Positions 1 through 4,767 of a stretch of 5,298 nt of DNA are shown here, in pieces; position 1 is the first letter of the stretch, and every line of letters begins with the position of its first letter. Position numbers and translations under genes: made by a program. The stretch comes from an uncultured Eubacteriales bacterium (GTDB taxonomy: Bacteria; Bacillota; Clostridia; Oscillospirales; CAG-272), in contig USPP01000143.1 in assembly GCA_900556615.1 (NCBI GenBank), positions 1 through 5,298 of the forward strand. The letters are read 5' to 3'. Under the pieces are notes generated by a model that saw only the letters and a list, made by a program, of their open reading frames with translations, was not told the DNA's origin and did no database searches.

Positions 1-1
1 G

Positions 2-226
2 GTCGATGAGGAATTGGTCGGACTTGCCAGCCATTTCATCGCCTTTGACGAGGCGATGAACAGCAGTCAGCCTGTCGGAAGAAGGCTTGATTTTCTTCTT
101 CAGGAGATGAACCGCGAGGTGAATACCGTCGGTTCAAAATCAAACGACGCCGAGATTGCGGGGCTGGTGGTAGAGGCAAAATGCGAGCTTGAAAAAATAA
201 GGGAGCAGATACAGAATCTTGAATGA
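2..226 (+). CDS. yicC: YicC/YloC family endoribonuclease, C-terminal end (partial)
   Basis: This is the last 74 residues of a YicC/YloC family protein; the start lies before the window. The frame is open from base 2 (VDEELVGLASHF...) to the TGA at 224-226. The stretch GRRLDFLLQEMNREVNTVGS, followed by KSNDAEI and a C-terminus ending KIREQIQNLE, is the highly conserved C-terminal signature of the family (formerly DUF1732), where E and D residues are thought to serve metal-dependent RNA cleavage. Family knowledge: E. coli YicC and B. subtilis YloC have been reported as endoribonucleases acting on RNA in the cytoplasm. It stands directly upstream of remA and gmk, the same order as yloC-remA-gmk in B. 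subtilis, which supports the call. The ATG at 14 is internal and not the start. Family assignment is firm; the in vivo RNA target cannot be read from here. Confidence 0.93.
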   Translation, partial: VDEELVGLASHFIAFDEAMNSSQPVGRRLDFLLQEMNREVNTVGSKSNDAEIAGLVVEAKCELEKIREQIQNLE

Positions 227-237
227 TTTTTGTCAAA

Positions 238-244
238 CGGAGGA
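238..244 (+). promoter_or_regulatory. Shine-Dalgarno of remA
   Basis: CGGAGGA lies just upstream of the ATG at 248, with the GGAGG core at 239-243 and a short four-base spacer. It rules out the in-frame TTG at 230 as the start, because that codon lies upstream of this site and has no comparable purine run before it. Confidence 0.75.
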
Positions 245-247
245 TTT

Positions 248-517
248 ATGAGATTTATCAGTATCGGGTTCGGAAATATGGTTTCGGCGGGGCGTGTCGT
301 TACGCTTGTCAGTCCAGACTCAGCGCCGGTTAAGCGGCTTATACAGGACGCAAGAGAAACGGGAAGGGTTATTGATGTAACCTGCGGAAGACGAACACGT
401 TCCGTCATTATCACCGACAGTGATCACGTCATTCTTTCGGCAATACAGGCGGAGACAATTTCCAACCGCCTCAACGGAGACGCGGCGGATACTTCCGACA
501 CCGACGAGGATGTATGA
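248..517 (+). CDS. remA: RemA / DUF370 family DNA-binding regulator
   Basis: An 89-residue protein of the RemA (extracellular matrix regulator A, DUF370) family. The whole chain matches the family: N-terminal [14 protein letters not shown] (1-14), [16 protein letters not shown] (21-36), the basic GRRTR (47-51) and [11 protein letters not shown] (54-64). It then has a short acidic tail rich in D, E and T (78-89) that is not part of the conserved fold. In B. subtilis RemA forms ring-like oligomers, binds DNA through conserved arginines of the basic motif and activates biofilm matrix and osmoprotection genes; what it controls in a Clostridia-type host is unknown to me. The ATG at 248 was chosen over an in-frame TTG at 230 because of the GGAGG at 239-243 and because conservation begins at MRFI. 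It lies 21 bases after yicC and 3 bases before gmk, the usual operon position. At position 46 the usual tyrosine before GRR is a cysteine. Confidence 0.95.
   Translation: MRFISIGFGNMVSAGRVVTLVSPDSAPVKRLIQDARETGRVIDVTCGRRTRSVIITDSDHVILSAIQAETISNRLNGDAADTSDTDEDV
506..510 (+). promoter_or_regulatory. Shine-Dalgarno of gmk, inside the remA 3' end
   Basis: GAGGA lies within the last remA codons, ten bases before the ATG at 521 and nineteen before the alternative in-frame ATG at 530. The spacing favours 521. Because the site lies in translated remA sequence and the genes are three bases apart, translational coupling of gmk to remA is likely (inference). Confidence 0.6.
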
Positions 518-520
518 GAT

Positions 521-1171
521 ATGGGATCTATGCTTTTGACTTCTTTGTATAATGCAAAAGGAATTTTGCTTGTAGTTTCGGGAGCGGCGGGAACCGGGAA
601 GGGAACCGTAAATGCCCATCTGCTTAAAAATCACCCCGAATATGAATATTCGGTTTCTGCGACCACAAGGACTCCCCGTTTTGGAGAGACGGACGGCAAA
701 GAGTATCATTTTATCTCAAAAACGGCATTTGAACAAGCGATACGCGACGAAAACGTAATTGAATATACAGAGTATTGCGGAAATTATTACGGTACGCTGA
801 AAAGCGAGCTGAAAAAGCTTGACGAAGGAAAAAATCTTATTTTGGAAATAGATGTCGAGGGAGCAATGAATATTAAGCGTATGTTTCCCGACAGCGTTAC
901 GGTGTTTATACTTCCTCCCGATTATGAAACTCTGAAAAAGCGTCTTGTCGGCAGGGGAACCAATACTCCCGAAGATATTGAGAACCGTATGAGAAAAGCG
1001 CTTCATGAGTTCACGCTGGTAAAAGAATATGATTATGCTGTCCTGAACCGTGACGGTGAGGCGGACAAAACCGCCGAGGTTATTGCTTCTATCGTGGAAA
1101 GTGAAAAGCACAGGGTGTCGCGGTCTCCCGGAGCCGTAGAAAAAATGTTTTTTTTAAATGAAAATGAATAA
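521..1171 (+). CDS. gmk: Guanylate kinase
   Basis: Guanylate kinase transfers phosphate from ATP to (d)GMP to give (d)GDP in the cytoplasm, an essential purine nucleotide step and also a node of (p)ppGpp metabolism. The 216 residues, slightly longer than the usual 200-210, show the P-loop GAAGTGKGT (21-29), the GMP-binding SATTRTPRFGETDGKEYHF stretch, EYTEYCGNYYGT, LILEIDVEGAMNIK (Walker B region) and the lid/arginine region RLVGRGTNTPEDIENRM. The family P-loop is normally GPSGxGKGT, so proline and serine are both replaced by alanine here while the glycines, lysine and threonine are kept. There are eight extra residues before the core (MGSMLLTSLYNAKG), so an alternative start at 530 is possible but has poorer spacing from a ribosome-binding site. 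The gene starts 3 bases after remA and ends 31 bases before rpoZ, as in the standard Firmicutes cluster. Confidence 0.96.
   Translation: MGSMLLTSLYNAKGILLVVSGAAGTGKGTVNAHLLKNHPEYEYSVSATTRTPRFGETDGKEYHFISKTAFEQAIRDENVIEYTEYCGNYYGTLKSELKKLDEGKNLILEIDVEGAMNIKRMFPDSVTVFILPPDYETLKKRLVGRGTNTPEDIENRMRKALHEFTLVKEYDYAVLNRDGEADKTAEVIASIVESEKHRVSRSPGAVEKMFFLNENE
636..653. repeat. Inverted repeat within gmk
   Basis: CCGAATAT (636-643) and its exact reverse complement ATATTCGG (646-653) are separated by two bases (GA). The repeat is fully within gmk, over codons for a PEYEYS stretch, and the AT-rich arms make it plausible by chance. No function is claimed. Confidence 0.3.
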
Positions 1172-1181
1172 ATAGTATCAT

Positions 1182-1189
1182 GGAAAGGG
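1182..1189 (+). promoter_or_regulatory. Weak, distant ribosome-binding site of rpoZ
   Basis: GGAAAGGG is the only purine-rich run upstream of the rpoZ ATG at 1203 and lies 13 bases away, longer than ideal. The nearer CGGA (1197-1200) is too close. TATCAT (1176-1181) can pair with ATGATA (1203-1208), which contains the start codon; this might lower translation, but the stem is short. Confidence 0.35.
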
Positions 1190-1202
1190 TACGGTACGGA
1201 AT

Positions 1203-1487
1203 ATGATATATCCATCAGTTGACGAGCTTACTCAAAATAATAAATATAATAGATATACGCTGGTAATTGCGGTTGCAAAATGCGCGAGAATGGTTACCGA
1301 CGAGTATGTCAATCAGCGTGAGAATGCTGAGCGTATGCTTGCAAATAAAGAGACTGATAAGAGCCTCGCCTCTCTGATAAAGAAGGATTTTCGCGATGAA
1401 AAAGCAGTCAGAATCGGTATAAACCGCCTTTATCAGGGGGAGTATAGGATCGTTGATTCATCTATAGATCCAACCTGCAATTATTGA
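1203..1487 (+). CDS. rpoZ: DNA-directed RNA polymerase omega subunit, expanded form
   Basis: The omega subunit binds beta-prime and aids assembly and stability of RNA polymerase. The N-terminus MIYPSVDEL, followed by NRYTLVIAVAKCARMV, is the conserved omega core, and EKAVRIGINRLYQGEYRIV matches the family's C-terminal EKPVTIAxxEIxxGK-type segment. At 94 residues it is longer than the 60-80 usual for the family. The extra length is a charged segment, about residues 33-65 (DEYVNQREN...NKETDKSLASLIKKDFRD), between these two blocks, probably helical. I recall similar expanded omegas in Oscillospirales, but could not check this. The start is fixed by the conserved MIYPS even though the ribosome-binding site is weak. 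It sits between gmk and priA as in B. subtilis, except that coaBC is not between rpoZ and priA. Confidence 0.92.
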   Translation: MIYPSVDELTQNNKYNRYTLVIAVAKCARMVTDEYVNQRENAERMLANKETDKSLASLIKKDFRDEKAVRIGINRLYQGEYRIVDSSIDPTCNY

Positions 1488-1488
1488 C

Positions 1489-1493
1489 GGTGA
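1489..1493 (+). promoter_or_regulatory. Shine-Dalgarno of priA
   Basis: GGTGA lies six bases before the priA ATG at 1500 and matches the 5' half of the anti-Shine-Dalgarno complement. The following AGAGG (1493-1497) is too close to the start to be the main site. The whole site lies in the 12-base rpoZ-priA gap. Confidence 0.5.
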
Positions 1494-1499
1494 GAGGTT

Positions 1500-3965
1500 A
1501 TGCAGTCTGAGAATTCGGTGGCAAGGGTTTATTTGCTTGACGCGCCGTATCACATTGATAAGCTGTACGACTATTATATTCCCGAGGAACTGAGAGGAAC
1601 GCTTGCGGTCGGCGGATTTGCAGCGGTTCCTTTCGGAGGCGGAAACCGAAAACAGCTCGCTCTTGTCAGGGAGCTTGCTCCTGCTTCTGATTATGCAGAT
1701 CTCAAGCCGGTTATTTCTCCCGTTTGCGGCAGTGTTGTGCTTGATGGAGAAATGCTTGGCTTATGTTTGTATATGAAGGAGCATTTTTTGTGTACGGTGG
1801 GAGACGCGGTCAAGGCGATTATACCGGCGGCGGCGCTGACAAAGCTGAGGGATACATATTCCGCAGTCACGCTTCCGGAAGGGGTGTCCCTTACGCCGAA
1901 ACAGGAGGCGCTGTACTGCTATATTAAAGCGAAAGGCGAGGTCTCCGAACAAACGGTACTGAAGGAGCGGGGAGCGTCGTCTTTTTCGGTTTTATCAAAG
2001 CTTATTTCAATAGGGGCGTTGAAACGTGAATCGTACTTTTCCGAGAGCCGTTCCGTCACTGTCGAAACCGCCGAGCTTGACGGAGAAGGCCTTTTTATGG
2101 CAGAAGATGACCTTGTAAATCTTACAAGGGGAGAAAAACAGAAAGCCGCTCTTCGCGTTTTGTCCTTGTGCGGAAGTATGACGCTGCGCGAGCTTCGGGA
2201 CAGATATGAAATACCAAGATCGGTGATAAAGTCACTTTCGGATAAAGGTCTTGTGAGAATAAAATCAGAGGATGCCTATCGCGACCCGTATCGCGGCAGA
2301 ATCTCCTATGATCCTCCGAAGGTAACGCTGTCAGAACAGCAGGAACGTGCAAAAAATGAGATTATGTCGCTTTTCCGCCTCGGAGAAGCGAAGGCTGCAC
2401 TTCTGTTCGGCGTTACCGGAAGCGGTAAGACCAATGTAATAAGGGCGGTTATGGATGAAGTGATTGCCTCCGGAAAGTCGGTGATTATGCTTGTCCCGGA
2501 GATCGCCTTAACGCCTCAAACCGTAGGTGTTTTCAGAGCATATTACGGGGAGCGTACCGCAGTCATTCATTCCGGACTTTCACGCGGAGAAAGATGGGAC
2601 GCATGGAGAAAAATATCGAGCGGTGAAGCGGATATTTGCATCGGAACGAGGTCTGCGGTTTTTGCTCCCTTCAAAAATCTCGGATTAATCGTCCTTGATG
2701 AGGAGCAGGAGCATACTTATAAATCCGATATGGATCCGAAGTATCATGCAAGAGATATCGCAAGATACCGCTGCGCAAAGCATAACGCGGTTATGCTGCT
2801 TGCTTCGGCAACCCCTTCTCTTGACAGCTATCATAAGGCTGCGGAGGGTAAATATCAGCTTGTAAAGCTTTCGGAACGGTACGGGGGAGCTGTTCTCCCC
2901 GATACGGTTATTACCGACATGAAAAGGGAAGCTCAGAGAGGAAGTATGTCTCCGATTGGGGAAGAACTCAGGGGGCGTCTTGCCGAAACGCTCAGACGGC
3001 AGGAGCAGGCGATTCTGTTTATCAATCAAAGAGGCTATAATCGCTTTCTGTCCTGTCCTCTGTGCGGCAATGTGCTCACATGCCGTCATTGCAGCGTTTC
3101 CTATACTTATCATACGGAAGCTAAGACCGGAAGAGGATACCTTTACTGTCATTATTGCGGGGCAAAAGAGTCTGTTCCCGCTAAATGTCCGCAGTGCGGA
3201 AATGATATCCTGAAGCATGTCGGCTTCGGGACGCAGCTTGTAGAGGAAGAGCTTAAGCGGCTTTTTCCCGACGCAAGGGTGATGAGAATGGACGCCGATA
3301 CTACTCAGACGAAATTTTCGTATGACGGACTTCTCGGAAGCTTCCGAGACGGTGAGGCGGATATACTGATAGGTACGCAGATGGTGACGAAGGGACATGA
3401 TTTCCCGAATGTTACGCTTGTCGGAGTTGTGAATGCGGATTCGTCGCTTTATCTGAATGACTATAAAGCGAATGAGCGAACCTTCGATCTTCTTACGCAG
3501 GTGATAGGGCGAGCCGGCCGCGGCGAAAAGAAAGGCTGTGCATTGATCCAGACCTATAATCCCGATCATCCGATTCTTAGGCTTTCCGCAGAGCAGAATT
3601 ATGAAAAAATGTATTCGGAAGAGATTGCTTTGAGGCGTTCGCTTGTCTTTCCTCCTTATTGCGATATGATTCTGTTTACTCTTTCCTCTGAAGCGGAAAA
3701 TGAGCTTTTCAGTGCAGTAGAGCATTTTACGCGGCTTTGGGGTAGAATCAGCAGCGAAAAATACCCGGATATACCCGTTGTTATGTTCGGCCCGATGGAG
3801 GCGCCGGTGTATAAGCTAAGCGGGATTTTTCGTATGAGAGTAGTGATTAAATGCCGATTCAATTCTGTTACAAGAGCCATGATTTCGGAAATATATTCGG
3901 AATTTAGCCGCAGCGTGGGAAGGAAAATCGGAATTTCAGTTGATGTAAATCCGAATAATTTATGA
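1500..3965 (+). CDS. priA: Primosomal protein N' (replication restart helicase PriA)
   Basis: PriA is a superfamily 2, 3'-to-5' DNA helicase that recognises stalled or collapsed forks and reloads the replisome. The 821 residues suit a Firmicutes PriA (B. subtilis about 805). In order: an N-terminal 3'-DNA-end binding domain (about 1-105, with DYYIPEEL and VGGFAAVPFG), a variable winged-helix region (about 115-260), Walker A GVTGSGKT (304-311), the DEEQ box (400-403) followed by KYHARD (414-419), and SATPS (436-440). Two zinc-binding cysteine clusters follow: C519, C522, C528, C531 and C550, C553, C563, C566, all eight ligands present. Then come GTQMVTKGHDFPN (625-637) and motif VI QVIGRAGR (667-674), and a C-terminal domain to the TGA. 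The box is DEEH in E. coli and B. subtilis; the Q here is a variant I believe is common in clostridia. The gene follows rpoZ by 12 bases and looks intact and functional. Confidence 0.97.
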   Translation: MQSENSVARVYLLDAPYHIDKLYDYYIPEELRGTLAVGGFAAVPFGGGNRKQLALVRELAPASDYADLKPVISPVCGSVVLDGEMLGLCLYMKEHFLCTVGDAVKAIIPAAALTKLRDTYSAVTLPEGVSLTPKQEALYCYIKAKGEVSEQTVLKERGASSFSVLSKLISIGALKRESYFSESRSVTVETAELDGEGLFMAEDDLVNLTRGEKQKAALRVLSLCGSMTLRELRDRYEIPRSVIKSLSDKGLVRIKSEDAYRDPYRGRISYDPPKVTLSEQQERAKNEIMSLFRLGEAKAALLFGVTGSGKTNVIRAVMDEVIASGKSVIMLVPEIALTPQTVGVFRAYYGERTAVIHSGLSRGERWDAWRKISSGEADICIGTRSAVFAPFKNLGLIVLDEEQEHTYKSDMDPKYHARDIARYRCAKHNAVMLLASATPSLDSYHKAAEGKYQLVKLSERYGGAVLPDTVITDMKREAQRGSMSPIGEELRGRLAETLRRQEQAILFINQRGYNRFLSCPLCGNVLTCRHCSVSYTYHTEAKTGRGYLYCHYCGAKESVPAKCPQCGNDILKHVGFGTQLVEEELKRLFPDARVMRMDADTTQTKFSYDGLLGSFRDGEADILIGTQMVTKGHDFPNVTLVGVVNADSSLYLNDYKANERTFDLLTQVIGRAGRGEKKGCALIQTYNPDHPILRLSAEQNYEKMYSEEIALRRSLVFPPYCDMILFTLSSEAENELFSAVEHFTRLWGRISSEKYPDIPVVMFGPMEAPVYKLSGIFRMRVVIKCRFNSVTRAMISEIYSEFSRSVGRKIGISVDVNPNNL
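3332..3349. repeat. Perfect 18-bp palindrome within priA
   Basis: TCTCGGAAGCTTCCGAGA is self-complementary over nine base pairs with no spacer, centred on a HindIII-type AAGCTT. It lies in the priA helicase region over codons LLGSFRD. It could be a dimeric protein site or chance; nothing around it supports a role. Confidence 0.4.
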
Positions 3966-3995
3966 TGCAGAAAGTCTCTGCTTCGGAGAATCAGA

Positions 3996-4010
3996 TTAAG
4001 GCAATACCGC
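3996..4010 (+). repeat. Left terminal inverted repeat of the MITE-like element
   Basis: TTAAGGCAATACCGC is perfectly complementary to 4160-4174. The match stops at 4011 (C against C4159), giving a defined inner boundary. It begins 30 bases after the priA stop codon. Confidence 0.85.
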
Positions 4011-4159
4011 CGGGTGTACAGCTAACGCCTTTATTGCGCATATGCTTGCCTCTATTCCGTCATACTTCACCAATTTCGTCGGCAGAGGAGTCACTCTTGC
4101 CCCCTCAATTTTATTGTCTGACGAAAAATCTGGCGGCGCAACTGCGCAAAAAGCATTGC

Positions 4160-4174
4160 GCGGTATTGCCTTAA
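4160..4174 (-). repeat. Right terminal inverted repeat of the MITE-like element
   Basis: GCGGTATTGCCTTAA is the exact partner of 3996-4010. Outside it the sequence (ATATG...) no longer mirrors the left flank beyond a possible AT, so the repeat ends near 4174. Confidence 0.85.
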
Positions 4175-4267
4175 ATATGTGTTGTGTGTGCTGAAAAGAC
4201 GGCGTTAGTAACATATATGTGGCATTATGGAAAAAGCTTCGGTTTATGAGAAAGGAACGGATAAAAA
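4175..4267 (+). other. Remaining non-coding leader upstream of def
   Basis: This is the part of the 302-base priA-def gap lying after the element. It holds a GT-rich run (4179-4190), a perfect ten-base palindrome ACATATATGT (4211-4220) and an AAAGGA ribosome-binding site at 4251-4256, eleven bases before def. I looked for a promoter: TTGTGT (4182-4187) has no good -10 hexamer at 16-18 bases, so none is called. There is no hairpin with a T run that would act as an intrinsic terminator. With the element and one target copy removed, the original gap would have been about 125-127 bases. Confidence 0.5.
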
Positions 4268-4738
4268 ATGGCAATATTGAAAATAATAAACAAAAAGGAT
4301 CCTATACTGAGAAAACACAGCCGTCCTGTCGAGGAGATTACTCCGCGTATTATACGCCTTCTTGACGATATGAAGGATACTCTTCATAAGGCAGAGGGGG
4401 CGGGGCTTGCCGCTGTGCAGGTCGGGGTGCTGAGACGTGTTGTCCTTGTTGAGACCGAGCCGGGAAAATTATATGAACTGATAAATCCGGAAATTATATA
4501 TCAGTCTGAAGAGCGTCAGCAGAAGCCGGAGGGTTGCCTTTCGATTCCGGACGAATGGGGAATAACCGACAGACCTATGACTGTCACGGTAAGAGCTCAG
4601 AACCGGAAGGGAGAATGGTATGAGGTGACAGGCTCCGATCTTAAGGCAAGAGCTTTTTGTCATGAGCTTGATCATCTTGACGGAATTCTTTTTACTGATA
4701 ATGCGATAAGAATGATAGATCCCGACGAGCTTGACTGA
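4268..4738 (+). CDS. def: Peptide deformylase (type I)
   Basis: Peptide deformylase removes the formyl group from the N-terminal methionine of nascent proteins at the ribosome exit, using a metal ion (normally iron). The 156 residues carry all three family motifs: GAGLAAVQ (44-51), EGCLS (88-92) and HELDH (132-136). C90, H132 and H136 are the expected metal ligands, E133 the catalytic base and Q51 the oxyanion-stabilising residue. The length and lack of the long insertion found in type II enzymes such as the S. aureus protein suggest type I. The residue before HELDH is cysteine (C131), where E. coli has glutamine. The ATG at 4268 is preceded by AAAGGA, and conservation starts at its first residues. 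It is 29 bases upstream of fmt, the usual functional pair, and is separated from priA by the inserted element. Confidence 0.97.
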   Translation: MAILKIINKKDPILRKHSRPVEEITPRIIRLLDDMKDTLHKAEGAGLAAVQVGVLRRVVLVETEPGKLYELINPEIIYQSEERQQKPEGCLSIPDEWGITDRPMTVTVRAQNRKGEWYEVTGSDLKARAFCHELDHLDGILFTDNAIRMIDPDELD

Positions 4739-4767
4739 CCGGTTGTGACGCGGAAACGAGGTTTTAG

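Larger units (their letters stand above)
3996..4174. mobile_element. MITE-like non-autonomous element with 15-bp terminal inverted repeats
   Basis: The segment begins TTAAGGCAATACCGC (3996-4010) and ends with its exact reverse complement GCGGTATTGCCTTAA (4160-4174). The outermost TTAA, or the TA within it, is palindromic and could be a duplicated target site; the core would then be 171 bases (4000-4170). Subterminal complementarity continues inward: 4029-4040 pairs with 4143-4153 apart from one bulged base, 4074-4080 with 4120-4126, and 4081-4087 with 4094-4101 with one bulge. All pairs are nested, so the segment can fold into one long imperfect hairpin on either strand. There is no transposase and no convincing gene in it. 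The size, termini and intergenic position between priA and def fit a miniature inverted-repeat transposable element; TA targets suit IS630/Tc1-type transposases, but the family is not established. Short reading frames cross it on both strands and end at the TAA inside the terminal TTAA. Confidence 0.72.

Noticed and set aside
230..247. Upstream TTG start adding six residues to RemA
   Set aside because: The strong GGAGG at 239-243 lies after this codon and family conservation begins at MRFI encoded from 248.
1146..1153. Run of eight T near the gmk end as terminator or slippage site
   Set aside because: It encodes FF and part of L near the C-terminus in frame, no stem precedes it, and the reading frame closes normally at 1171.
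2884..2900. GGGGAG...CTCCCC hairpin as a terminator or attenuator
   Set aside because: Six base pairs within the priA coding region with no following T run; most likely coding chance.
2685..3725. Long open frame (346 codons) on the - strand opposite priA
   Set aside because: It lies wholly antisense to a clearly conserved PriA helicase region, has no recognisable domain, and is a codon-bias shadow.
3962..4174. Small gene of 70 codons overlapping the priA stop
   Set aside because: Most of it is element sequence including both terminal repeats, it has no own ribosome-binding site beyond coupling to priA, and no recognisable domain.
4182..4219. Promoter for def-fmt after the element (TTGTGT plus TATATG)
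   Set aside because: The spacer between these would be 26 bases, and no good -10 hexamer lies at 16-18 bases from the -35-like sequence.
3996..4274. Antisense 92-codon gene across the priA-def gap
   Set aside because: It starts inside def and reads through the MITE-like element; composition and the mirrored tail are explained by the inverted repeats.
4738..4767. Terminator between def and fmt (ACCGGT palindrome)
   Set aside because: Only a six-base palindrome with no longer stem and no T tract; the 29-base gap is normal operon spacing.
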